From the NCBI GenBank assembly GCA_036393335.1, contig DASWHD010000177.1:1-7866 (forward strand): 7,866 nt of DNA, written 5' to 3'. Below the pieces are notes generated by a model. The model saw only the letters and a list, made by a program, of their open reading frames with translations, searched no databases and had not been told where the DNA came from. Positions 1-5,283 of this stretch are shown here, in pieces; within the stretch, counting starts at the first letter, position 1, and each line of letters opens with the position of its first letter. Source of the stretch: DASWHD01 sp036393335. GTDB lineage: Bacteria; CG2-30-53-67; CG2-30-70-394. A program made the translations under genes and the position numbers.

Positions 1-52
1 GCGACGTGCCGATCAGAATTGACAAGCTGGCAACACTCTCTTTGCGGTTCAT
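1..52 (-). CDS. N-terminal start of an unidentified gene, cut by the window edge
   Basis: On the minus strand an ATG (CAT at 50-52) opens a frame that stays open to base 1 and gives MNRKESVASLSILIGTS. A very strong Shine-Dalgarno (GGAGGAG) lies 6 nt upstream of the ATG, which is the main reason to call a gene from only 17 codons. A lysine/arginine near the start followed by a hydrophobic run (LSILIG) could be the beginning of a signal peptide, but too little is visible to say. It lies 134 bp downstream of the PEP-CTERM cupredoxin on the same strand with no evident terminator between them, so the two may be co-transcribed. Function unknown. Confidence 0.6.
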   Translation of the reverse strand, partial: MNRKESVASLSILIGTS

Positions 53-186
53 CAAATCTCCTCCTCCATGAGCGGTTCGCTACGGCGACTCCCTACGCCG
101 CAGGACAGGAAATCGCCTTCGCTGCGTGGGCCGCGAGCACCACGGTGAGCGTTTGCGGGGTGAGGTAGCGAGGCGGACGGTGGGAG

Positions 187-639
187 TCACCGCCCGTCCC
201 GTCGCATCCTCCGGGCCGTCAGCGCCAACCCGCCGATCGCCACCAGCGCCAGACTGGTCGGCTCGGGAACCACGGTGATGATCCCAGCCATCAAGCTGGC
301 GGTGCCGTCGCCGTTGTCGATCCCGTGAAGGGTGCAGAAGTACGCGAAGGTACCCTGCTGGGTAAAGGTGTGCTCAAAGGTGAAGCCGGTGGAATGGAGG
401 CCCGAGTCCCAGGACTCTGTCGAGCCGGTCACCGACGTCGTCGAGTGGAGGAGTAAGGCGTCGTCCCACACCCATTCGACCGTGTCGCCCAGGTTGATGA
501 CCGGATCGACCAGGGGATCGCCGGACGGGTTGACGCTGAACTCGGAGTCAAAGACATGGACGGTGATCAGAGCGGCGCCGGCCGAGCCGGCCCAAGCCAG
601 CATGCAACAGGCGACGGCGGAAAGCAGAACGGTTCGCAT
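187..639 (-). CDS. PEP-CTERM sorted cupredoxin (plastocyanin-like) protein
   Basis: A 150-residue exported copper protein. Residues 1-22 form a signal peptide (hydrophobic core, AGSAGAA cleavage region). Residues 23-123 form one cupredoxin domain of the kind that follows 'GDTVEWVW...HSTTS'. The type 1 copper ligands are all visible: H65, C102 and H105 in FCTLH, and M117 just before the last beta strand (MAGIITV). The C terminus carries a PEP-CTERM signal: VPEP at 124-127, a hydrophobic span at about 128-140 and a basic tail (ARRMRRDGR, 142-150). In the PEP-CTERM family the exosortase (EpsH-type) processes this tail at the inner membrane and the protein goes to the outside or the extracellular matrix. 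The start is supported by AGGGAG 5 nt upstream. No exosortase or exopolysaccharide gene is in the window. Electron transfer or copper binding is inferred from the fold; the physiological partner is unknown. Confidence 0.92.
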   Translation of the reverse strand: MRTVLLSAVACCMLAWAGSAGAALITVHVFDSEFSVNPSGDPLVDPVINLGDTVEWVWDDALLLHSTTSVTGSTESWDSGLHSTGFTFEHTFTQQGTFAYFCTLHGIDNGDGTASLMAGIITVVPEPTSLALVAIGGLALTARRMRRDGR

Positions 640-734
640 AACAACTCCCTGGCTCGAATGTGCTGGACAGGTGCAGAGGCTCCTCCCTCCATCAGGGATG
701 GAGCTTCGCGGACGATGAGATTCGCGACGAGATG

Positions 735-750
735 AGCAATCCCTGTGCCG
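735..750 (-). promoter_or_regulatory. Candidate sigma-54 (-24/-12) promoter for the PEP-CTERM cupredoxin
   Basis: The minus strand reads CGGCACAGGGATTGCT, against the sigma-54 consensus TGGCAC-N5-TTGC(A/T). The GG at -24 and the GC at -12 are both present and the spacing is exact; only the first T is replaced by C. Transcription would start near 724, giving a leader of about 85 nt. In PEP-CTERM bacteria such as Zoogloea, these genes are known to depend on RpoN and the PrsK/PrsR two-component system, which makes the match more credible. It remains a single pattern match. The rest of 640-935 shows no coding sequence I can support. Confidence 0.55.
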
Positions 751-860
751 ACGAAATCGCGCGCCACGTCACCATGGAGCGGAAAGGTAAAACGTTTCGT
801 TGTAAGAGACTTGGCGAGACCGCCTGTGCATCCCATACGACCCACTGGAAATGGTTCTTT

Positions 861-880
861 CCGATCGCCTAAAGCATCGG
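861..880. promoter_or_regulatory. Dyad, possible enhancer-binding site for the sigma-54 promoter
   Basis: The imperfect inverted repeat CCGATCGC-CTAAA-GCATCGG has 7-bp matching arms (one unpaired base in the left arm) and a 5-bp spacer. It lies about 110-130 bp upstream of the -24 element at 748-749, the usual distance for a sigma-54 activator site. The functional link is inference from position only; short dyads also occur by chance. Confidence 0.25.
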
Positions 881-899
881 TGTAAACTGGCGTTGACGT

Positions 900-927
900 T
901 CCCGGCCGGCGGTTAGACAGGCCGGGA
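900..927. repeat. Perfect 8-bp inverted repeat just upstream of the reduced trhA
   Basis: TCCCGGCC (900-907) is repeated inverted as GGCCGGGA (920-927) around a 12-nt loop. It ends 8 nt before the ATG at 936, where the ribosome binding site would be. No T-run follows it, so it is not a standard terminator. It could be an operator or a hairpin that shields the translation start, or a chance GC-rich palindrome. Confidence 0.35.
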
Positions 928-935
928 TCGAGACC

Positions 936-1154
936 ATGGTGGCAACCCTCCCATTGCAGGAACACCGGCAGTCCCTCGGGGAGGAGATTTCCAACAGCGT
1001 CAGCCACTGCGTGGGGCTGCTGGCGGCGGTGGCCGCAGCGCCCGTGCTGGTGGTGGCCGCGGTCCGCCACGGCGGTGCCGGCGCGGTGGTCGGCGCGAGC
1101 GTGCTCGCCGGCACCGCATGCCACTGCGTCGCGGTGTGGCGCTACGCGCCGTGA
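936..1154 (+). pseudogene. trhA: Hemolysin III/TrhA (PAQR family) reduced by in-frame internal deletion
   Basis: The 72-residue frame joins the two ends of a hemolysin III family protein, normally about 200-220 residues with seven membrane spans. Residues 14-55 match the family N terminus: LGEEISNSVSH with E17, N20 and H24 of the E-x2-N-x3-H motif, then the first span to VVGASV. Residues 56-72 (VLAGTACHCVAVWRYAP) match the family C terminus, usually written like HLFVLAGSACHFFAV..Y. The middle, with the S-x3-H and H-x3-H motifs and about five spans, is missing, yet the frame is kept. A VLA/VFA sequence common to both ends may mark the join. The remaining frame would encode two spans only. I see no strong Shine-Dalgarno at ATG 936, and a GC-rich inverted repeat sits just before it. 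It is most likely a dead remnant; a functional mini-protein is possible but unsupported. Confidence 0.75.
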
Positions 1155-1174
1155 CGGCGCTCGCGAGGCGGCTG

Positions 1175-1543
1175 ATGAGCGACCGCGCTGCGCGCAAGGA
1201 CGGCGATCTCGTTTACTCGACGGAGCCCGGGACGATCTGCCCCGTATGCGGGAGACCCGTTGCGGCGTGCGCATGCAACAGGCAGAAGGCGACCCCGGCC
1301 GGTGACGGGATCGTGCGCGTGGGGCGGGAGACCCAGGGGCGTAAGGGCAAAGGCGTGACGGTGATCACCGGCGTCCCCCTCGACCCGGCGGGCGTCCTCT
1401 AACTCGCCACCCGGCTCAAGCGGCGGTGCGCCTCGGGGGGCACGGTGAAGGACGGGATGATCGAGATCCAGGGCGATCACCGCGACAGGGTGGTGGCGGA
1501 GTTGGAGAAGGAGGGGTGGACCGTCAAACGATCGGGCGGGTGA
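1175..1543 (+). pseudogene. yciH: YciH/SUI1 family translation factor, interrupted by an in-frame TAA
   Basis: Read through the stop, the frame gives a full-length bacterial SUI1 (eIF1-like) protein of 122 codons. The N-terminal part has a Cys cluster (CPVCGRPVAACAC, residues 22-34) that may bind zinc. It continues with GRKGKGVTVITGVPLD (55-70), reaches TAA at codon 76 (1400-1402), and then resumes without frame change as LATRLKRRCASGGTVKDG (77-94), EIQGDHRD (97-104) and VKRSGG up to TGA at 1541-1543. Both halves are well conserved, so a single nonsense change (for example AAG, AAA, GAA or CAA to TAA at a position usually held by a lysine or another polar residue) explains it. GAGG lies 6 nt before ATG 1175. 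The 75-residue product would lack most of the SUI1 core. YciH proteins act at the ribosome during initiation and are dispensable in E. coli. A sequencing error or readthrough cannot be excluded. Confidence 0.85.
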
Positions 1544-1550
1544 GCGTCCC

Positions 1551-1747
1551 CTAACCGTGGTCGCTCGGCAGCGCGGTCCTCAGGACGGATCGCCCGCCGT
1601 CGGTCGCTTCTGCTGGGGGAAATCTCCCTGCCGCGGGCCCCAAGACGATGTGCAGCAGGGTGACGCGGAAGCCAGAATAGCCGCCGCCACGAAGGATACG
1701 GCGCGGCGCGAGTTCTCCGAACCGTCGACCGCCACGAGGCGGTGACA
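1551..1747 (-). pseudogene. Universal stress protein (UspA family) N-terminal fragment, frameshifted
   Basis: On the minus strand, from about 1744 downwards, one frame reads HRLVAVDGSENSRRAVSFVA, the typical first beta strand and helix of a UspA domain (VAVDGSE.S..AV). Near 1680-1690 the similarity moves to another frame, which gives YSGFRVTLLHIVLGP, the usual second strand (VTLLHVV). The change fits one lost base or two gained bases in the GGCGGCGG run. After this the reading decays and ends at TAG 1551-1553, well short of the usual 140-150 residues, so the C-terminal ATP-binding G-x2-G-x9-G(S/T) region is absent. No start codon lies in the right frame; the missing start coincides with the junction to the next fragment on the opposite strand. 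Confidence 0.65.
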
Positions 1748-2008
1748 TTGCGCAGCTATCGAGCGGATGGAATCTACAAAGTCCTGGCGGCGCAGGTCGA
1801 CAGCCAGAATACCGGGAAACTTCCCTTGAATCTCTCCATACGATTGACCAACACAGGCGGTTCGGATAAAGGGTTTTGGAGCGACTCTTTTCGCCTGATG
1901 GTAGACGGCGTCCCACGGGCACCGGTAAATTTTTTGAACGAGAGTGTGGATGCCCGAAGCGCCGCGGTAAGCATCCGATTCTGTGGCCCGGCCTGGCCAT
2001 ACCGATGA
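1742..2008 (+). pseudogene. Fragment resembling a DUF4352-type immunoglobulin-like domain
   Basis: The frame has about 70 residues that look genuinely coding: SYRADGIYKVLAAQVDS, LSIRLTNTGGSDKGFWSD (a strand with an LTNTG turn), then SFRLMVDGVPRAPVNFLNES. This FRL.VDGVPRAP..LNE..pattern resembles extracellular DUF4352-like (telomeric repeat-binding factor 2-like) domains, which normally continue with another strand of the type V.F.VP. Here it dissolves after DARSA into residues that look non-coding. There is no signal peptide and no credible start; the GTG at 1742 is only the first possible codon near the conserved part. Base composition is visibly less GC-rich (TTTT and AAAT runs) than in neighbouring genes. 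The TGA at 2006-2008 overlaps the ATG of the rhodanese gene. Most likely a truncated remnant; the family assignment is moderate. Confidence 0.5.
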
Positions 2009-2433
2009 AACGTGTGCGTCACCGTATTCGCTCCTTGGCCGCTGGCCTGCTTGCGGCCGGCCTGGTCTCGTGTTCGCTCGGCGGCTCGCCGGCGGTCTCG
2101 CGCGACACCCTCGCCCAGCAGATCGCAACCGGTACTGCACCCGTGGTCCTCGACGTGCGATCGCCATCCGAGTACGACGCGGGCCACCTACCCGGGGCGA
2201 TCAACATCCCCTTCCAGTCGGTGCGCGCCCGCCACGGGGAGCTGTCCATCGATGCGGACGCGCCCATCGTTGTCTACTGCGCCCACGGCCCGCGGGCGGC
2301 CTGGGCGGGCCGTGCCTTGCGCAAGGCCGGGTATACCCACGTCCTCTACCTCGACGGCCACATGACCGGCTGGAAGAAGGCCGGCCTCCCCACGGAAGCG
2401 ACGCCGGCAGCAGTCGAAGAGGAGTCGCCGTAA
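2005..2433 (+). CDS. Lipoprotein with a single rhodanese domain
   Basis: The 142-residue protein has a basic n-region (MKRVRHRIR), a hydrophobic stretch and a lipobox LVSC with C23 as the lipidation site, so it should be anchored on the periplasmic face of a membrane. Residues 32-131 form one rhodanese homology domain: VVLDVRSPSEYDAGHLPGA (47-65), IPF, VVYCAHGPRA (89-98) and the GHMTGWKKAGLP ending (118-129). The six-residue active loop runs from C92 to R97 (CAHGPR), so the sulfur-carrying cysteine is intact. Single-domain periplasmic rhodaneses carry persulfide sulfur or serve as redox/sulfur-relay proteins; the substrate is not evident here. The start at 2005 is chosen because it opens the signal peptide; the frame extends upstream but without plausible protein, and no good Shine-Dalgarno is visible. 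It is the only intact gene among decayed fragments. Confidence 0.88.
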   Translation: MKRVRHRIRSLAAGLLAAGLVSCSLGGSPAVSRDTLAQQIATGTAPVVLDVRSPSEYDAGHLPGAINIPFQSVRARHGELSIDADAPIVVYCAHGPRAAWAGRALRKAGYTHVLYLDGHMTGWKKAGLPTEATPAAVEEESP

Positions 2434-2583
2434 GGTCTTGAGCGCGAGATTGCCCCTCTCCCGAGGAGCTATGTGCGTCTCAAGGTCAGCAGTGATGTCG
2501 TGCTCCTGAACAGGTGGACCCAGGTCGTGATGAACATCCTCTACGATGTGGCGAGCGCCAGGGTTACCAGCTCCGATGATTGA
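2434..2583 (+). pseudogene. 49-codon coding-like tail following the rhodanese stop in frame
   Basis: Immediately after the rhodanese TAA the same frame is open for 49 codons to TGA 2581-2583. It reads like real protein: LEREIAPLPRSYVRLKVSSD, then VVLLNRWTQVVMNILYDVAS and ARVTSSDD. The composition is balanced, with amphipathic patterning, and there are no low-quality arginine/proline runs of the sort seen in shadow frames. I do not recognise the family. There is no start codon with a ribosome binding site at its beginning, so it looks like the 3' end of a gene whose front was deleted, or the tail of a longer rhodanese-containing protein separated by a nonsense change. The second option is less likely because the rhodanese ends with a normal acidic tail. 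Confidence 0.4.
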
Positions 2584-2654
2584 GCGGCGCGTTCTCTGGA
2601 ACGATCTTCCTTCCCTTACCGCCAACATGGACTGAATAGCGGGAGCAATGCGGG

Positions 2655-3482
2655 CTACCGGCCGAGGGCGTCGTGCAGGAAGGTGTCGAGGCCGGCGAGG
2701 TAGGTGTCCCGGCTGACCATGAAACCGGTGTTGTGGTCGCCGTGGAGCTCCAGTAGTTGCTTGGGCTGGGGAGCGGCGGCAAACAGGTGCTGGCCGTGAG
2801 TGAAGGGGATGATCTCGTCGTCGCGGCTGTGGACCACCAGCACCGGGCAGGTGGTGGCGGCGAGGTAGTCGGCAGTGGGGTAATGGAGGCGGGCGAGCCA
2901 GCGTACCGGCAGGTAGGGATAGAGCGTGACCGCCATCTCCGGCACGGAGGTGAAGGCCGATTCGAGGATCAGGGCACCAGGGCGGTGGTGGGTCGCCAGC
3001 TCGGCCGCGACGGCAGCACCGAGGGAGCGGCCAAAGAGGACGATCTCCTCAGGGGGAAGGTGGCGCTGCTGCGTCAGGTACTGCCACGCGGCCGCCGCGT
3101 CGCGGTAGGTCCCCTCCTCGGACGGGTTGCCGGTGCTGCGACCATAGCCGCGGTAGTCGAAGATCAGGGTAGTGAGGCCGAGGTCGTGGAAGAGACGCAG
3201 GGAGTCGAGGCGGTGGGAGATGTTGCCCGCGTTGCCGTGGCAGAAGAGGAGGGTGGCGCGGGGTTTCGCGGTGGGAATCAGCCAGGCGTCGAGCCACTCC
3301 CCGTCCGCCGTGGTGAGGGTGATGGCCTCGTGATCCAGGCCGATCGCCTGGGGGGTAGCGATGATCTCCCGGCCCGGCACGCCGGGGAGAAAGAGGAGCC
3401 GCTCCTGGGTGAAGTACACCAGGGCAACGAGCACACCATATGCCCCCGCCGCGATCAGCAGGGCGATGGGGAGACTCCCCAT
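2655..3482 (-). CDS. Membrane-anchored alpha/beta hydrolase (ABHD13/ABHD17/BEM46-like)
   Basis: A 275-residue serine hydrolase. Residues 4-24 (LPIALLIAAGAYGVLVALVYF) are a single N-terminal membrane span, followed by QERLLFLPG, a signature of this subfamily. The hydrolase core runs from about residue 50: TLLFCHGNAGNISHR (77-91, oxyanion-side HGNAGN motif), FDYRGYGRSTG (108-118), nucleophile elbow GRSLG with S153, HSRDDEIIPF (218-227) with D222 as the acid, and LHGDHNTGF (246-254) with H250 as the base. All three catalytic residues are present and the length is usual for the family. Members act as esterases, thioesterases or depalmitoylases in eukaryotes; the bacterial substrate is unknown. 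The start ATG at 3482 has GGAGGT 6 nt upstream. It lies 98 bp downstream of the ATP-grasp gene on the same strand and may be expressed with it. Confidence 0.9.
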   Translation of the reverse strand: MGSLPIALLIAAGAYGVLVALVYFTQERLLFLPGVPGREIIATPQAIGLDHEAITLTTADGEWLDAWLIPTAKPRATLLFCHGNAGNISHRLDSLRLFHDLGLTTLIFDYRGYGRSTGNPSEEGTYRDAAAAWQYLTQQRHLPPEEIVLFGRSLGAAVAAELATHHRPGALILESAFTSVPEMAVTLYPYLPVRWLARLHYPTADYLAATTCPVLVVHSRDDEIIPFTHGQHLFAAAPQPKQLLELHGDHNTGFMVSRDTYLAGLDTFLHDALGR

Positions 3483-3580
3483 GGAGCCACCTCCAGGTTC
3501 GCGGCTCGCCACCGGCACACTGTTTCCCGCAATGGGCCAGGCTGCAAGGGGGCAGCCGGCGCGCCCGCCGTCCGCGTCTC

Positions 3581-4384
3581 TCAGAAGCCGACCGCCACCG
3601 GGCGGGGCGGCTCGTTGCCGGGGCGGGCGAGGCGTTCGAGGTAGTCGAGGAGCACCGGGCCGAGGTGGATGTCCCGGGCCTTGAGGGCGGCGTAGCCGAA
3701 GAAGAGGTTCAGCTCCAGGAAGTAGGGGTGACCGCCCACCATGGCGATGTCGAAACCGGCGTAGTTGATCCCCAGCTCCCGGGCAACCCGGTCCACGATG
3801 GCCACCGCGGCCTCGGGCACGTCGGCGAAATCCGCTTCGGCCCCCGCGGCAATGTTGTGATGGAAGCCGTCGCCGCCGCGGCGCCAGTAGGCGGTGACCA
3901 CCCGGTCGCCCACGTACACCACCCGCAGGTCCGCCTCCAGGGGCAGACACTCCTGGACGTAAAGCACCTCCAGGCGCCGGGCGTGGTCGCGCAGCTCGGC
4001 ACGGCTCTCCACCAAGAAGACGCCGCGGCCCATGGAGTTGCGCGGCTCCTTGAGCACCACGGGAAAGGATAGCTCGTCCACCACCTGCGCCACGGCCGCC
4101 TCGGTGGCTGGGAGGATCAGGGTGCGCGGGAGGTGGTCGGGGACCAGGACCTCCAGGGCGCGGGTCATCTCCACCTTGTTGTAGCCCACGTAGTAGCTGG
4201 CCGGGCTGGGGAAAATCCGCGCCTTGAAGGCGTAGAGGAGGGCGTTGACCTGCCACGTCTCGGGGAACAGCACCCAGTCTGCCGCCCGGATCGCGTCGCG
4301 ATGGCGCAGCAGGTGCTCGGGCTTGACGTAGTGGACCCCGGGCAGACCGAGCGACCGATAGACGTTGAAGGACAGCAGACGCAT
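3581..4384 (-). CDS. RimK-like ATP-grasp ligase
   Basis: A 267-residue protein with an ATP-grasp fold as in RimK-type alpha-L-glutamate ligases. The N-terminal part (1-90) includes VLFPETWQVNALLYAFK and RIFPSPASYYVGYNKVEMTR, typical of an uncharacterised proteobacterial branch. The ATP-binding part has VVLKEPRNSMGRGVFLVES (109-127), YVQECLP (142-148) and DLRVVYVGDRVVTAYWRR (152-169). The metal-binding part ends with YAGFDIAM and YFLELNLFFGY (221-231), E224 and N226 being the expected Mg ligands. Such enzymes join a carboxylate, activated as acyl phosphate, to an amine; the acceptor cannot be told from sequence. A GTG directly precedes the chosen ATG, but GAGG lies 6 nt before the ATG, so I start at 4384. 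It lies between a small membrane protein upstream and an alpha/beta hydrolase downstream, same strand. Confidence 0.88.
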   Translation of the reverse strand: MRLLSFNVYRSLGLPGVHYVKPEHLLRHRDAIRAADWVLFPETWQVNALLYAFKARIFPSPASYYVGYNKVEMTRALEVLVPDHLPRTLILPATEAAVAQVVDELSFPVVLKEPRNSMGRGVFLVESRAELRDHARRLEVLYVQECLPLEADLRVVYVGDRVVTAYWRRGGDGFHHNIAAGAEADFADVPEAAVAIVDRVARELGINYAGFDIAMVGGHPYFLELNLFFGYAALKARDIHLGPVLLDYLERLARPGNEPPRPVAVGF

Positions 4385-4576
4385 CACAGACCTCGAGGCG
4401 GACCCGCAACACGCCGGCTGTGCGATTGCGCCTTGGCCGGGCGGGCGGCCTTTTAGCCCGAGCGCCGGGAGTTTGCTATCCCCCTGGCGAGGCGTTGCCC
4501 GGTTCTGGCGGTGCGGGCCGACGCCGGTTCGGGGCGGCCGGCGCGATGCCGCGCGCGCCCGACCGAGAAATGTGGG

Positions 4577-4714
4577 CTACGACAACACCAGGGCGGCGAT
4601 GCAGAAGGCGAAGAAGGTCAGCAGGAAGACCATGCCGATGCGGTCCCGGAGCTCTGTGTTGCGCCGGATGTGGTGCTCGAGGATGGCGAGCAAAATTCTC
4701 GGACGGATCCGCAT
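4577..4714 (-). CDS. Small single-span membrane protein, hypothetical
   Basis: A 45-residue peptide with a basic, amphipathic N-terminal half (MRIRPRILLAILEHHIRRN, then TELRDRIG) and one strong C-terminal membrane span (MVFLLTFFAFCIAALVLS, residues 28-45) that ends at the stop. This tail-anchor layout and the clear hydrophobic pattern argue for a real gene rather than a shadow frame. The frame continues upstream to a GTG at 4855, but those extra 47 residues look non-coding; neither start has a convincing Shine-Dalgarno. No family recognised. It lies 192 bp upstream of the ATP-grasp gene on the same strand. Function unknown. Confidence 0.5.
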   Translation of the reverse strand: MRIRPRILLAILEHHIRRNTELRDRIGMVFLLTFFAFCIAALVLS

Positions 4715-4898
4715 GGCTGTTGAACCGGCGACCGGGACGTGGGGCGGACAGAGGGCACCGATGACTGCGGAAGGATAGTCCCCCTGAATGGCTTCCGAGG
4801 CCAACCGTGCCGCGTCGTGTGCGATCCGCACCCCTTGTGGCAAGTCGCCCCTCACCCCCTGCCAATGGTTCCACGCGTTCTCCCTACGAGCCTAGGGA

Positions 4899-5205
4899 AC
4901 GCGGGAACCCAGGAAGCCAGAAAAAGAGCTATGCCACGGATTCAGTCTTCGGGCGCTTGGCCGTGTCCCTCGCGCCTCGGCGTCAGTACGGCATTCCGTT
5001 CGTTTCGATGACCTTTTTCTCACCCCGACGGACCGATCGCCAGCGATCCAGAGCGGGGGAACCCCGGATGAACATAGAGAGACACGGATGGGATTGGGTA
5101 GCCGCGCGATACATAGGCACGGGCATCCGTGTTCATCTGTGTTTATCGCTGGTTTCAAGAGATGGCTCATGGACTTCCCCCTCCTGGCTTCCTGGTTTCC
5201 CGCGT
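4899..5205. repeat. Nested inverted-repeat element, about 307 bp (MITE-like or dispersed intergenic repeat)
   Basis: The left arm 4899-4920 (begins ACGCGGGAAC, ends GGAAGCCAG) matches the reverse complement of 5184-5205 at 21 of 22 positions. Between the arms there is no coding frame of note. A second, inner inverted pair lies at 5067-5090 and 5124-5147. Motifs of this kind (CAGGAAGCCAGG together with AACACGGATG) recur between genes in many proteobacterial genomes, from memory, so this is probably one copy of a dispersed family rather than a unique structure. No obvious target-site duplication flanks it. Mobility by a transposase supplied in trans is possible but not shown. Confidence 0.65.
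5067..5147. repeat. Inner inverted pair of the nested element
   Basis: The segment 5067-5090 (GATGAACA...ACACGGATG) and the reverse complement of 5124-5147 (GATAAACA...ACACGGATG) agree at 19 of 24 positions, with the last nine bases identical. The 33-nt interval holds GC-rich sequence. The pair could form a cruciform or, if transcribed, a hairpin with a long stem. A partial single copy, GCCACGGAT, occurs near 4933-4941. Confidence 0.6.
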
Positions 5206-5283
5206 CCTGGAGGGTGAGCATGGGCGGCAAGTCGGCGTGGATGTTCGACGGATTCCGCGAGTCTTGCGCCGCGCGGATGCTCG

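Larger units (their letters stand above)
4715..5283. other. 569-bp gene-free stretch holding a nested inverted repeat
   Basis: No frame on either strand here reads like protein: the open frames are rich in Arg, Pro and Ser and carry no motif. The stretch separates the small membrane protein start (4714) from the mobAB stop (5284). Its right two thirds consist of the inverted repeat element described at 4899-5205. I see no RNA gene and no convincing promoter in the remainder. Confidence 0.6.

Noticed and set aside
567..1274. Minus-strand open frame of 235 codons over the cupredoxin upstream region and trhA/yciH
   Set aside because: Arg/Ala/His-rich without any motif, and antisense to recognised trhA and yciH remnants.
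2590..2603. CGTTC-TCTG-GAACG hairpin downstream of the hydrolase, candidate terminator
   Set aside because: Only 5 bp of stem and no T-run on either strand, so I could not support a terminator call.
3486..4412. Possible fusion of an upstream Arg/Pro-rich region to the hydrolase in one 585-codon frame
   Set aside because: The part before the hydrolase ATG at 3482 is an out-of-frame reading of the ATP-grasp gene, and the ATG has its own strong ribosome binding site.
4435..4454. GC hairpin (GGCCG / CGGCC) followed by TTTT, like a plus-strand terminator
   Set aside because: The nearest plus-strand gene ends about 1.9 kb upstream and the hairpin stem is only 5 bp. On the minus strand the T-run lies on the wrong side for the genes there.
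4899..5205. CRISPR array or tandem repeats in the gene-free stretch
   Set aside because: The repeats are inverted and occur as two pairs only; there are no regularly spaced direct repeats.
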